Below are positions 55,651 through 64,000 of a stretch of 64,000 nt of DNA, piece after piece. The number at the start of each line of letters is the position of its first letter. Within the stretch, counting starts at the first letter, position 1. Under the pieces are notes generated by a model. That model did no database searches. It worked only from the letters and a program-made list of their open reading frames with translations, and was not told the origin of the DNA. This DNA is from Bacteroidales bacterium (GTDB lineage: Bacteria > Bacteroidota > Bacteroidia > Bacteroidales > Paludibacteraceae). A program made the translations under genes and the position numbers. The DNA lies in assembly GCA_015061185.1 (NCBI GenBank), contig SUWZ01000009.1, forward strand, positions 1 to 64,000, written 5' to 3'.

Positions 55651-56355
55651 ATGGAAAAATCAACCCCAAGTCATGCTCGAATAAAAGAGTGGTCAGAGGA
55701 CGATCGTCCTCGTGAAAAATTAGTGACATTAGGAAAGCACAATCTATCTAATGCCGAACTATTAGCCATCGTCATCGGAAGTGGAAACCGAGAGGAAAGT
55801 GCCGTTCAATTATCTCAACGAATACTTGCAGAGGTAAATAACCAATTTTCAAATTTAAGTCGGCTCACCATACCACAACTCACAAGTAAGTTCAAAGGGA
55901 TTGGAGAAGCCAAAGCAATTTCCATACAAGCTGCGTTAGAGATTGGCAGAAGACGAGGTTTAGAAACGGACGAGAAGGGAGAGTTTGTCAGACATAGCAA
56001 AGATGCCTATCAAATCATTGCCCCGCTGATTTCCGATTGCACAGTAGAGATAGCCTATGCAATTTACTTAAACAAAAAAAATAAAGTAATTGACAAAAAA
56101 AAGATTGGAGAAGGAGGAACAGACTCCTGCATTATCGACCCCAAAATCATCTTGCAACATGCTCTTCTGTCGTTGGCTGCCGGAATCATCATCTTCCATA
56201 ATCACCCTTCCGGCAATCTGCAACCCAGCAAAGTAGATCTCAGATTTACAGAAAGACTTAAAGCAGGATGCGATGTAATGGACATCAAACTTATGGATCA
56301 TCTGATTATCGCAGAAAATGGATACTATAGTTTTGCCGATGAGGGGTTGTTGTAG
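55651..56355 (+). CDS. radC: RadC family JAB/MPN-domain protein
   Basis: The 234-residue protein has an N-terminal helix-hairpin-helix-like part (about 20-100, SNAELLAIVIGSG, KFKGIGEAKAISIQAALEIG) and a C-terminal JAB metalloprotease-fold domain with the zinc motif HNHPSGNLQPSKVD near 186-199. RadC was named for DNA repair, but that role has been withdrawn; its function is unclear. It is intact and ordinary in length. The next gene follows 55 bases downstream. Confidence 0.95.
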   Translation: MEKSTPSHARIKEWSEDDRPREKLVTLGKHNLSNAELLAIVIGSGNREESAVQLSQRILAEVNNQFSNLSRLTIPQLTSKFKGIGEAKAISIQAALEIGRRRGLETDEKGEFVRHSKDAYQIIAPLISDCTVEIAYAIYLNKKNKVIDKKKIGEGGTDSCIIDPKIILQHALLSLAAGIIIFHNHPSGNLQPSKVDLRFTERLKAGCDVMDIKLMDHLIIAENGYYSFADEGLL

Positions 56356-56410
56356 ATTATCGTTCTTTATCGTATCTTTACCCAAAATTAGAAGTTGATG
56401 AAAGATTAAC

Positions 56411-57715
56411 ATGATTAAGATATACACACCCTCGATAAGCAGTCGGTTGGAATACGTATGCACTCACCTATTCCAGACCATACTGGGCATTGACTTTAAG
56501 CTCTATACCCAAGCAGATAGCCAATTGCCGGAATACGATATTTGCTACTCCAAAGAGAGGTTGGGTAATGGATTACACATAGTTCCGACTCCACTGCTCT
56601 TCGAATCGGACATAAGGAGACAAGAAATCACCTTTGGTGATTGGGAAGGATTTACCACCCTCTTCGTCTCTGGTGGAGAAATTCCTTTTGACCTATTTGC
56701 CGCCTCTTTTTTCTTACTCTCGCGATATGAGGAATATTGTTCAACAGAAAAAGACCAACATGGTAGATTTTTAGCAGAAAAAAGTATAGCTTACCAAAAG
56801 AATTTTTTAAACCTACCTCTGATTGATATATGGGCTAACAAGTTGAAAAAAGAACTTTTGAAACGAAATCCGGAGTTGAAATTTCAATCTCCATCCTTTC
56901 AAATTATTCCTACAATCGATGTGGATAATGTTTATGCTTACCGTTATCATGGGATACTTCAAACGCTCTATTGTTGCGCAAGAGACCTGATTAAAGGCGA
57001 GAAAAAGAAGGCTCGCGAACGCTTAAAGTGCGTTTTGCGCATACAACCTGACCCCTACTACAACTTAGAAGAGGTGGTTGCATGGCATAAAGAAACAGGC
57101 TTTACACCTTACCTTTTTTTTCATTGCGGAGGATTTGGGAAACATGATAAAAGGACTCTTCTACCCAGTAGAGAATATAGACAAATAAGAAAAATTTTGT
57201 CCAACCATTGTCACATAGGCATACATCCATCCTACGTAGCTGCCCAAAACCCATTACGTTTCAAATGGGAACTTTGGAAAATCAATCATAAGAATCCGGG
57301 CTTTTCTACCGAAAGGAATTGCAGGTATCACTATTTACGATTTTCCCTGCCGGAGGGCTATAAAAAACTGATTGAATTAGGAATTAAAACCGATTGGTCT
57401 TTGTGCTACTCCAATGATCCCGGATTTCGCGCCTCCACATCATTCCCATTAAATTTCTTTGATTTAACTACCAATCAAACAACAAATCTTTTGCTTTATC
57501 CTACTGCAGTAATGGACAAGAGCCTCAAGAGTAATCTTCATTTATCCCTAAAAGAGAGTGAAGAGTATATTTTAAAAATGGCACAAGAGGTAAAAGCAGT
57601 GAATGGAGTCTTCATTACCCTATTTCATAACCAACACCTTACGAATGGTTTTGGCTGGGAAGGATGGAAAGAGGGATACAAAAATATATTAAAGCGACTC
57701 ATGGAGTATCTGTAA
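56411..57715 (+). CDS. Polysaccharide deacetylase-like protein with DUF7033-type N-terminus
   Basis: The 434-residue protein has an N-terminal region (about 1-150) with FGDWEGFTTLF and FDLFAASFFLLSRYEEY, characteristic of the DUF7033 domain of Bacteroidales, then a NodB-like barrel (about 165-434) with PTIDVDNVYAYRY and CHIGIHPSYVA. The metal-binding Asp and His residues of carbohydrate esterase family 4 appear to be present, in modified form (TIDVDN; IGIHPS). No signal peptide is seen, so it may act on cytoplasmic glycan precursors. Substrate not deducible. Confidence 0.8.
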   Translation: MIKIYTPSISSRLEYVCTHLFQTILGIDFKLYTQADSQLPEYDICYSKERLGNGLHIVPTPLLFESDIRRQEITFGDWEGFTTLFVSGGEIPFDLFAASFFLLSRYEEYCSTEKDQHGRFLAEKSIAYQKNFLNLPLIDIWANKLKKELLKRNPELKFQSPSFQIIPTIDVDNVYAYRYHGILQTLYCCARDLIKGEKKKARERLKCVLRIQPDPYYNLEEVVAWHKETGFTPYLFFHCGGFGKHDKRTLLPSREYRQIRKILSNHCHIGIHPSYVAAQNPLRFKWELWKINHKNPGFSTERNCRYHYLRFSLPEGYKKLIELGIKTDWSLCYSNDPGFRASTSFPLNFFDLTTNQTTNLLLYPTAVMDKSLKSNLHLSLKESEEYILKMAQEVKAVNGVFITLFHNQHLTNGFGWEGWKEGYKNILKRLMEYL

Positions 57716-57749
57716 ATTTTTCTCTCCTGCTTGCAATCAGCATACAAGA

Positions 57750-58217
57750 CTACAACGTAAACTGCAAAGGCAATAACTCTTCCGAAGAAGCGATGCGATA
57801 GACTCCATTTTCGCCGTACAAATAAATTTTTATATGCGCTTTTTGCCTATGTTCCACCTCTAACATTACCTGTCTGCAACTTCCGCAAGGTGTGATTGGC
57901 GTTTTTAAAAAGCCCTCTGCATTTCTTGCAGCAATAGCAAGTGCGGTTACCTGCAAATGAGGATATTGCGAATTAGCAGCAAACAAAGCAGTTCTCTCTG
58001 CACATAAGCCACAAGGATATGAGGCATTTTCTTGATTATTCCCTATCATAATGGAGCCATCTTGCAGACGCAAAGCAGCACCCACAAAAAAATGCGAATA
58101 AGGAGCATAGGCACTATAGGTCGCCTCTTTGGCAGAGTCAATCAATTGCTGTTCTTCTTTGGATAATTCATCCCATTGTAAACGCTCAATATCGCAAGAA
58201 ATAGTTATGTGTTCCAT
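57750..58217 (-). CDS. cdd: Cytidine deaminase
   Basis: Zinc-dependent deaminase of 155 residues converting cytidine to uridine. It has the catalytic CGLCAERTALFAA near 69-81 (Cys and Glu) and PCGSCRQVMLE near 109-119, giving three zinc cysteines as in tetrameric CDA. The N-terminal SAYAPYSHFFVGAALRL is also typical. It lies on the - strand between two + strand genes, with a -7 promoter element at 58294-58301. Confidence 0.96.
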   Translation of the reverse strand: MEHITISCDIERLQWDELSKEEQQLIDSAKEATYSAYAPYSHFFVGAALRLQDGSIMIGNNQENASYPCGLCAERTALFAANSQYPHLQVTALAIAARNAEGFLKTPITPCGSCRQVMLEVEHRQKAHIKIYLYGENGVYRIASSEELLPLQFTL

Positions 58218-58293
58218 CGTAAATATATTTTAAATCTTTAATTACTAACAATATATTTAAATTTTAAGAACTCTCTGTTTTTTATGTTCTACA

Positions 58294-58301
58294 CAAAGAT
58301 A
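58294..58301 (-). promoter_or_regulatory. -7 promoter element for cdd
   Basis: CAAAGATA on the + strand reads TATCTTTG on the - strand, 77 bases upstream of the cdd start. Confidence 0.5.
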
Positions 58302-58391
58302 AACAAATAAAAAAAACTAACTAAAAGTGAGTTACATAAAATGTTCTTAAAATCATCTCGACCCTATTTGAGTAGATAAACTCTTCGGTAC

Positions 58392-58421
58392 TTTTTGAAT
58401 TTATAAAACCCTCTAAAATTA
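58392..58421 (+). repeat. Dispersed intergenic repeat, degenerate copy H
   Basis: TTTTTGAATTTATAAAACCC followed by TCTAAAATTA resembles the core GAATTTATAGAACCC and the CTAAAA tail, with two changes in the core. It lies upstream of the secreted GH5 gene. Confidence 0.4.
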
Positions 58422-58456
58422 AAGCGACTTCTTAAACAATTCTTAACAAAAAATTA

Positions 58457-58464
58457 TATATTTG
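58457..58464 (+). promoter_or_regulatory. -7 promoter element for the secreted GH5 gene
   Basis: TATATTTG matches TAnnTTTG and overlaps the in-frame TTG at 58462, so translation must begin at the ATG at 58495, 31 bases downstream. Confidence 0.6.
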
Positions 58465-58494
58465 CTAAAGTTATTTTACAAAAAATACAATATC

Positions 58495-59913
58495 ATGAAT
58501 AAGCTTATAAAAACTATTACAGTATTAGCGTTATCATTAGGTATAACGTTCAATGTTTCTGCACAAACTGCAAAAGAAACAATTACAGGGAAAACAGCTC
58601 CTGAAATAGTCAAACTAATGGGAACAGGATGGAATTTAGGAAACACATTGGATGCCAATAGTCGTCCGGGACTGGATGCAGAGATCTCATGGAAAAATCC
58701 CAAAACCACTCAAGAGATGATTGATGCAGTAAAGGAAGCCGGCTTCAACACCGTAAGAATTCCCGTTTCTTGGGGAACACATACCGACTATTCAAACGAT
58801 ATGGATTTTAAGATTGACGAACAGTGGCTTGCCCGCGTAAAAGAGGTGGTGGATTACTGTTTTAATAACAACTTGTTTGTGATTTTAAATATCCATCATG
58901 ACACTAATAAGGATTATTACTACCCTTCAGAAGCCTATAGAGAACAATCAGAAACGTACATAAAAGAGGTGTGGAATCAGATAGCAGCAACCTTCTCAGA
59001 CTACGACCAACACTTGATTTTCGAAACACTCAATGAACCTCGCCTCACAGGAACTAATTATGAATGGTGGTTCGACATAAATAATATTACATCCGAAGTT
59101 AAGAGTTCGATTGAAATAATTAACAATCTTAATCAAATAGCCGTAGATGCTATCCGAGACAATGGCAGCGACTACAACAAAGAACGCATGATTATGTGTC
59201 CGGGCTACTGTGCCTCTATGGATGGTTGCCGAAACAAATACTTCAAATTACCATCAGATAAAGGAGGTGCAACAAACCGCATTGCAATCTCGGTTCATGC
59301 CTATGCCCCTTACGAATTATGTCTTGGAGACCTATCTGTAACTAAATTTGAAAATAGCATGAAAAGCGGCATCGAATGGCACTTTTCAACTCTAAAAAAT
59401 GAATTTGTAAAAAATGATATTGCAGTTGTAATCGGAGAAACGTCCATTTCCAACAAAAATAATTTGGAAGACCGACTAAAGTGGGTAGAGTGCTTTTATG
59501 GCAACTCTAAAAAATATGGAATCCCTTGTGTGCTTTGGGATAACAACATTTATGCCAACAATGGCGGAGAGGCTCACGGATACCTCAATCGTAAAGAATT
59601 AACCTGGTACGCAGACGGGAAAGAGGTGGTGAACAAAATCATGAATACCTTGGGTATCGGCGATTCTACCGGCGTAAATGACATCGAAGCAGAAATTGAT
59701 ATCAACATAGCGTTCAATGACAACGAATTGAATATAACCTCCACAGAATTGGTGGAATACGTTGCCCTTTTTGACTTAACCGGAAATCTGATTTTAGAAT
59801 CAACAGAAAAGAGAATTAGCAATTTAGGTTACTTAAAAAAGGGAATTTACATTGTTTATGTTGATACAAAGAAAGGCAAAGTTATCAAAAAGGTGATCAA
59901 GACATCACTATAA
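58495..59913 (+). CDS. Secreted glycoside hydrolase family 5 cellulase with T9SS-type C-terminal domain
   Basis: The 472-residue protein starts at the ATG at 58495 (MNKLIKTITVLALSLGITFN), because a longer frame from 58462 begins inside the promoter. After the signal peptide comes a GH5 subfamily-2-like barrel (about 35-385): MGTGWNLGNTLDA near 41, the acid/base Glu181 in TLNEPRL, and the nucleophile Glu315 in IGETSIS. The last 80 residues (LFDLTGNLILESTEKRISN, LGYLKKGIYIVYVDTKKGK, VIKKVIK) match a type A T9SS sorting domain, so the enzyme is probably exported through the T9SS and cut at the surface. Likely an endo-beta-1,4-glucanase. Confidence 0.9.
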   Translation: MNKLIKTITVLALSLGITFNVSAQTAKETITGKTAPEIVKLMGTGWNLGNTLDANSRPGLDAEISWKNPKTTQEMIDAVKEAGFNTVRIPVSWGTHTDYSNDMDFKIDEQWLARVKEVVDYCFNNNLFVILNIHHDTNKDYYYPSEAYREQSETYIKEVWNQIAATFSDYDQHLIFETLNEPRLTGTNYEWWFDINNITSEVKSSIEIINNLNQIAVDAIRDNGSDYNKERMIMCPGYCASMDGCRNKYFKLPSDKGGATNRIAISVHAYAPYELCLGDLSVTKFENSMKSGIEWHFSTLKNEFVKNDIAVVIGETSISNKNNLEDRLKWVECFYGNSKKYGIPCVLWDNNIYANNGGEAHGYLNRKELTWYADGKEVVNKIMNTLGIGDSTGVNDIEAEIDINIAFNDNELNITSTELVEYVALFDLTGNLILESTEKRISNLGYLKKGIYIVYVDTKKGKVIKKVIKTSL

Positions 59914-59989
59914 GATAAGACAATAAGAAGGTTCTATCGTCACATCTCGCAACCACCCTACGTAGAAGCAGGAGGTTAAAAGATAAATA

Positions 59990-60020
59990 TTGGATAATAG
60001 TAGAAATTTTCTTATTTTTG
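59990..60020 (+). promoter_or_regulatory. Promoter (-33 TTG and -7 TATTTTTG) of the glucosaminidase gene
   Basis: TTG at 59990-59992 and TATTTTTG at 60013-60020 are separated by 20 bases. The resulting transcript would have a leader of about 100 bases that contains the palindrome at 60074-60110. Confidence 0.65.
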
Positions 60021-60073
60021 TAAATCACTTACGAAAGAGGTTTATAACATCTCGTTTAAGATGACGAAATTCA

Positions 60074-60110
60074 AAGCGAGTTCTATAAAATCATTTTATA
60101 GAACTCACTT
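60074..60110. repeat. 37-bp near-perfect palindrome in the glucosaminidase leader
   Basis: AAGCGAGTTCTATAAAAT (60074-60091) and ATTTTATAGAACTCACTT (60093-60110) are reverse complements at 17 of 18 positions around a single C. Each arm carries the TTTATAGAAC core of the dispersed repeat, so it looks like two inverted copies joined head to head. It starts about 47 bases after the expected transcription start and ends 17 bases before the ATG, so the RNA could form a hairpin next to the ribosome entry site. Confidence 0.7.
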
Positions 60111-60127
60111 AAAAACAAGAAAATGAT

Positions 60128-60922
60128 ATGAGAAAAAAAGGTCTATTTTTTACAGTTTTATTGCTACTATCCACATTTGCACTCACTGCACAAAAAAAGA
60201 TACAAACAAACATCGATTACATAGAGAAATATTCTTTAATCGCAGTAAAAAAGATGAATGAACATGGTATTCCTGCCAGTATCACTTTAGCACAAGGCAT
60301 ATTGGAATCCGGAGCCGGGGAAAGTGAATTGGCACAGAAGAGCAACAATCACTTTGGAATCAAATGCCACAACGATTGGAGTGGAGAGCGGGTATATCAC
60401 GATGATGACAAAAAGGGCGAATGTTTCAGAAAATATAAGAGACCGGAAGATTCGTACGAAGACCATTCGAAGTTCTTAAAAAAACCTCGTTACGAAAAAT
60501 TGTTTCAATTAAAAACAACCGACTATAAAGGATGGGCCAAAGGATTAAAAGAGTGTGGCTATGCAACAGCTCCCGATTATGCTCAGAAACTAATCGGTTT
60601 AATTGAAACATACGAATTATATAAGTACGACAATGGAGAAATTCAAGTTGAAGAGAAAATACTTCCGAATGAGAACAACATCATTGCACCACGAACCGAA
60701 TATCTCACAGAAAGCACAATGGGGGTAATTCCTGCTTATCGCACACATAAAGTTATTTCGAGCGAAGGGAGGAAAGCAGTCATTGCAGAGAGCGGAGATA
60801 GTTATTATAGCATTGCAGAAGAGTTTGATTTACGGAAATGGCAAATTCGCCGATACAATAAATTAAAACGAAAAAATAGGATTCAACCCACTGCCGGCGA
60901 TACAATTTTCATATCAAAATAA
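60128..60922 (+). CDS. Glucosaminidase-LysM peptidoglycan hydrolase
   Basis: The 264-residue exported protein (signal peptide about 1-21, ending TAQ) has a FlgJ/LytG-type glucosaminidase domain (about 28-165) with [20 protein letters not shown] (catalytic Glu) and [12 protein letters not shown], and a C-terminal LysM domain (about 215-264; [40 protein letters not shown]). It should cut the glycan backbone of peptidoglycan. The DUF2130 gene follows 17 bases downstream, so the two may be co-transcribed. Confidence 0.92.
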   Translation: MRKKGLFFTVLLLLSTFALTAQKKIQTNIDYIEKYSLIAVKKMNEHGIPASITLAQGILESGAGESELAQKSNNHFGIKCHNDWSGERVYHDDDKKGECFRKYKRPEDSYEDHSKFLKKPRYEKLFQLKTTDYKGWAKGLKECGYATAPDYAQKLIGLIETYELYKYDNGEIQVEEKILPNENNIIAPRTEYLTESTMGVIPAYRTHKVISSEGRKAVIAESGDSYYSIAEEFDLRKWQIRRYNKLKRKNRIQPTAGDTIFISK

Positions 60923-60939
60923 CCCCAATTTGGAAAGAG

Positions 60940-62304
60940 ATGAAAAGAGAGCTAAAATGTCCCAATTGCAACAAAACATTTTCTGTTGACGAGGCAGACT
61001 ATGCAGCGATAGTCAATCAGGTTAAAAACTCAGAATTTGCCGCAGAAATTCAACGCCAACTAAAAGAGATGGAAGAACGGTTTCACTTAGAAAAAGAGTT
61101 GGCTACATCAAAAGTCAAAAGTGATTTTGACACTCAACTCAGCGCAAAAGAGCAAGAGTTAGAAAAAAAAAGAGGAGAATTTGAATCCATTAAGATAGAA
61201 AAAGAAAAAGAAATTTCGTTGTTAAAAATTCAGATATCTCAGTTTGAAGAGCAAAAGAAGAACGAGATTGCCCTTGCAATTTCCGGAAAAGACCAAATCA
61301 TAGCTCAACTAAATTCGACCATCAAAGAGAACGATTTGAAAGTAAAAACTTTGCTATTAGAGGAGCAGAGCAAATCGAAAGATGAGATTCAAAATATCAC
61401 GAGCGAATTAACTCGCGTGAAGAATGAAATCGAATTAGAGAAAAACAGAGCTAAGATTCATGAGTCTGAGTTGATAAAACGACACGAACAAGAGTTGAAA
61501 GATAAACAAGAGTTGATTGATTACTACAAAGACTATAAAAGTAAACTCTCTACAAAAATGATTGGAGAGTCGTTGGAAACACATTGCTCAACTCAATTTA
61601 ATCAGCTATTGCGCCCGATAATGCCTCATGCCTATTTTGAGAAAGACAACAATGCATTAGATGGCACAAAAGGAGATTTTATTTTTCGGGATTTTGAAGA
61701 TGACATCGAATATATTTCCATCATGTTTGAGATGAAAAACGAGATGGATACAACAGCAAGCAAACATAAGAATGAAGATTTTTTCAAGAAATTGGATGAA
61801 GACCGAAAGAAGAAAAAATGTGAGTTTGCAGTATTGGTATCAACCTTAGAGCCAGACAATGAGTTATATAATGGAGGAATTGTGGATGTCTCTTATCGTT
61901 ATGACAAGATGTACGTTGTACGACCACAACTTTTCATTCCGATTATCACGTTGTTGGTACAAACTTCAAAGAAGAGTTTAGCCTATAAAAAAGAATTAGA
62001 AATTGCCAGAAGTCAATCCATCGACGTAACTAATTTTGAGAATTCATTATTAGATTTTCAGGATAAATTTGGTCGGAATTACCGCTTGGCGAGTGATAAA
62101 TTCAAGACTGCCATTGACGAGATAGACAAGTCGATAACGCACCTACAAAAGATAAAAGATGCCTTGATTGGTTCTGAAAACAACTTACGTTTAGCCAATG
62201 AGAAGGCACAAGACCTTAGTATCAAAAAGCTAACCAAAAACAATCCGACAATGGCGCAAAAATTTAAAGAGGCAGGAACGGAAGTGAAAGGTGTGATAGA
62301 ATAA
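60940..62304 (+). CDS. DUF2130 family protein (coiled coil plus predicted nuclease-like domain)
   Basis: The 454-residue protein begins with a small zinc-ribbon-like segment ([14 protein letters not shown], one CxxC pair), then a long charged coiled coil (about 25-205), and then the DUF2130 domain (about 210-350): [60 protein letters not shown], and [20 protein letters not shown]. The order Asp (GDF) then E-x-K (FEMKNE) resembles a PD-(D/E)xK nuclease core, which I take as a hypothesis. A GGAAAGAG Shine-Dalgarno-like site precedes the ATG. It follows the glucosaminidase gene by 17 bases and has no further partner. Confidence 0.85.
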   Translation: MKRELKCPNCNKTFSVDEADYAAIVNQVKNSEFAAEIQRQLKEMEERFHLEKELATSKVKSDFDTQLSAKEQELEKKRGEFESIKIEKEKEISLLKIQISQFEEQKKNEIALAISGKDQIIAQLNSTIKENDLKVKTLLLEEQSKSKDEIQNITSELTRVKNEIELEKNRAKIHESELIKRHEQELKDKQELIDYYKDYKSKLSTKMIGESLETHCSTQFNQLLRPIMPHAYFEKDNNALDGTKGDFIFRDFEDDIEYISIMFEMKNEMDTTASKHKNEDFFKKLDEDRKKKKCEFAVLVSTLEPDNELYNGGIVDVSYRYDKMYVVRPQLFIPIITLLVQTSKKSLAYKKELEIARSQSIDVTNFENSLLDFQDKFGRNYRLASDKFKTAIDEIDKSITHLQKIKDALIGSENNLRLANEKAQDLSIKKLTKNNPTMAQKFKEAGTEVKGVIE

Positions 62305-62337
62305 GAGGTATCATTTATACAATAAAAAAAATAGTTG

Positions 62338-62345
62338 TATCTTTG
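62338..62345 (+). promoter_or_regulatory. -7 promoter element for metG
   Basis: TATCTTTG matches TAnnTTTG, 24 bases upstream of the metG ATG. TTT at 62314-62316 could be a weak -33 at 21-base spacing. Confidence 0.55.
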
Positions 62346-62369
62346 CAAACAGAAGAAATTTGAAGAATA

Positions 62370-64000
62370 ATGGATAAAAAATTCAAAAGAACGACCGTAA
62401 CCTCTGCGTTACCCTACGCAAATGGTCCGGTACATATTGGTCACTTGGCAGGAGTATATGTCCCTGCCGACATTTATGTAAGATACCTTCGCCTAAAAGG
62501 AGAAGAAGTGTTATTTGTAGGAGGCTCTGATGAGCATGGTGTGCCTATTACCATCCGAGCAAAAAAAGAGGGTATCACTCCACAAGACGTTGTGGATCGC
62601 TATCACACCTTAATCAGAGATTCTTTTAAAGAATTTGGCATATCATTTGATGTCTATTCACGAACCAGTTCAAAAACCCATCATCAAGTTGCCTCTGATT
62701 TTTTCAAGAAACTTTATGAAAATGGGAAGTTCATTGAAAAGACAACGGAACAATATTATGACGAAGAGGCTCAACAATTTTTAGCAGACCGTTACATTGT
62801 TGGAGAGTGTCCTCGTTGTCATGCTACAGATGCCTACGGTGATCAATGCGAAAAGTGCGGAAGCACCTTGTCTCCGGAAGAGTTGATAAATCCTATCAGT
62901 AAATTGTCCGGAGCAAAACCGGTAAAGAAAGAGACCAAGCACTGGTATCTTCCACTTGACCAACATGAAGAGTGGTTGCGTCAATGGATTTTGGAAGAGC
63001 ATAAAGAGTGGCGTCCGAATGTATATGGGCAATGCAAGAGTTGGCTCGATTTAGGCTTACAACCTCGTGCTGTGAGTAGAGACCTTGATTGGGGTATTCC
63101 GGTTCCGGTGGAAGGTGCTGAAGGTAAGGTGTTGTACGTTTGGTTTGATGCTCCTATCGGATACATCAGCAATACAAAAGAGTTATGCGACAACAACCCT
63201 CAATACGGCAATTGGGAAAAATGGTGGAAAGACGAAGATACACGTCTGATTCACTTCATCGGAAAGGATAATATTGTTTTCCACTGCATTGTATTCCCTG
63301 CCATGCTGAAAGCAGAAGGTAGCTACATTATTCCGGACAATGTCCCAAGTAACGAATTTTTGAATCTTGAAGGGGATAAAATTTCAACCTCTCGAAATTG
63401 GGCTGTATGGTTGAACGAATACTTGGTGGAGTTCCCAAACAAACAAGACACACTACGTTACGTGCTAACTGCCAATGCGCCGGAGACAAAAGACAACGAT
63501 TTCACATGGAAAGATTTCCAAGCTCGTAATAACAACGAATTAGTTGCTATCTATGGAAACTTTATCAATCGGGCTTTGGTGCTAACAAAAAAATATTTCG
63601 ATGGCAAAGTTCCTGCCTTGAATGAACTTACCGACTATGATAAAGAGACCTTGAAAGAGTTCTCTAATGTCAAGGAGAAATTAGAAAATCTCTTGGATAA
63701 TTTCAAATTCCGCGACGCTCAAAAAGAAGCTATGAACTTAGCGCGCATCGGAAATAAATATTTAGCAGAGACAGAACCATGGAAATTGGCAAAGACGGAT
63801 ATGGAACGTACTGCAACCATTTTGCATATCGGTTTGCAAATAGCCGCAAACTTGGCAATTGCATTTGAACCATTCCTTCCATTCTCTTCTGCAAAATTAA
63901 GAACAATGCTTAACATGTCTGATTTCAGCTGGAATCAGTTAGGCAAAATCGATTTACTTGCCACCGGAGCTGTTTTAGGCGAAGCAACATTGTTGTTTGA
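62370..64000 (+). CDS. metG: Methionine--tRNA ligase (partial, continues past window end)
   Basis: I read 543 codons without a stop to the end of the window; the family is about 680 residues, so roughly the last fifth (likely a tRNA-binding EMAP domain) is missing. Class I signatures are [16 protein letters not shown] near 13-28 (HIGH motif), a zinc knuckle [18 protein letters not shown] near 149, and the KMSKS-equivalent loop [10 protein letters not shown] near 338-347, where KISTS replaces KMSKS. The latter is normal for Bacteroidota and archaeal-type MetG. It charges tRNA-Met for initiation and elongation. Confidence 0.96.
   Translation, partial: MDKKFKRTTVTSALPYANGPVHIGHLAGVYVPADIYVRYLRLKGEEVLFVGGSDEHGVPITIRAKKEGITPQDVVDRYHTLIRDSFKEFGISFDVYSRTSSKTHHQVASDFFKKLYENGKFIEKTTEQYYDEEAQQFLADRYIVGECPRCHATDAYGDQCEKCGSTLSPEELINPISKLSGAKPVKKETKHWYLPLDQHEEWLRQWILEEHKEWRPNVYGQCKSWLDLGLQPRAVSRDLDWGIPVPVEGAEGKVLYVWFDAPIGYISNTKELCDNNPQYGNWEKWWKDEDTRLIHFIGKDNIVFHCIVFPAMLKAEGSYIIPDNVPSNEFLNLEGDKISTSRNWAVWLNEYLVEFPNKQDTLRYVLTANAPETKDNDFTWKDFQARNNNELVAIYGNFINRALVLTKKYFDGKVPALNELTDYDKETLKEFSNVKEKLENLLDNFKFRDAQKEAMNLARIGNKYLAETEPWKLAKTDMERTATILHIGLQIAANLAIAFEPFLPFSSAKLRTMLNMSDFSWNQLGKIDLLATGAVLGEATLLF

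Noticed and set aside
1..64000. Searches by eye for tRNA, rRNA, CRISPR arrays, transposases, integrases and phage genes
   Set aside because: No cloverleaf T-loop pattern, regularly spaced repeat, or mobile-element protein was found; short degenerate RNAs could still have been missed.

Overview
The window is about 64 kb of AT-rich chromosome from a member of the phylum Bacteroidota, most probably an anaerobic Bacteroidales. The evidence is a fused SecDF, a long IspG with a central insertion, TonB-dependent receptors with carboxypeptidase-regulatory N-termini, surface lipoproteins, a B12-dependent ribonucleotide reductase, and recurrent TAnnTTTG -7 promoter elements in place of sigma70 -10 boxes. 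Two proteins end in segments like type IX secretion (T9SS) sorting domains, and one gene has the architecture of the T9SS protein PorE, so a T9SS is likely. I see no rRNA, tRNA, CRISPR array, phage, transposase or plasmid gene.

Layout. 0.2-6.2 kb: a tight + strand run of two rhomboid proteases, a membrane-anchored EEP-fold phosphohydrolase, a BtuB-like TonB receptor and a BtuG-like beta-propeller lipoprotein, converging on a small nine-cysteine protein of the cysteine-rich small domain family. I read the last three as a probable corrinoid uptake locus. 6.3-12.7 kb (-): argH-rsfS-ftsH followed by an outer-membrane beta-barrel receptor. 13.2-17.5 kb (+): a 58-aa membrane protein, then an aryl-acid CoA ligase, a double-ACT protein, an unlisted 42-aa symporter accessory peptide and a sodium:solute symporter. 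17.7-23 kb (-): ispG and secDF. 23.1-25.1 kb (+): a TPR/PD40/CRD/OmpA protein (PorE-like). 25.2-30.6 kb (-): a RelA/SpoT enzyme, then a WG-repeat protein and a SUMF1-fold protein as a pair. 31.2-34.3 kb (+): a TPR protein, a small lipoprotein and aroE. 34.5-37.1 kb (-): nrdJ. 37.9-49.9 kb (+): pnp, a zinc metallopeptidase, a GH5 lipoprotein, a giant BspA-type LRR protein, a sugar nucleotidyltransferase with galE, and an aspartate aminotransferase. 50.2-51.6 kb (-): a double-CDGSH protein and a helix-hairpin-helix protein. 51.8-57.7 kb (+): an Ig-like lipoprotein, a WbqC-like protein, an acyltransferase, radC and a polysaccharide-deacetylase-like protein. 57.7-58.2 kb (-): cdd. 58.5-64 kb (+): a secreted GH5 cellulase with a sorting domain, a glucosaminidase-LysM protein, a DUF2130 protein and metG, cut by the window end.

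Most genes are housekeeping. The more unusual content is small or non-coding: the 42-aa peptide, a dispersed intergenic repeat with core TTTATAGAACC, a 37-bp near-perfect palindrome in the leader of the glucosaminidase gene, a 27-bp palindrome in an otherwise empty 650-bp gap, and a higher-order repeat inside the BspA-like protein. The window links B12 acquisition (BtuB/BtuG-like) with a B12-dependent enzyme (NrdJ), and T9SS-type export with a plant-fibre-degrading enzyme, which suggests a gut, rumen or digester habitat; that habitat is an inference.
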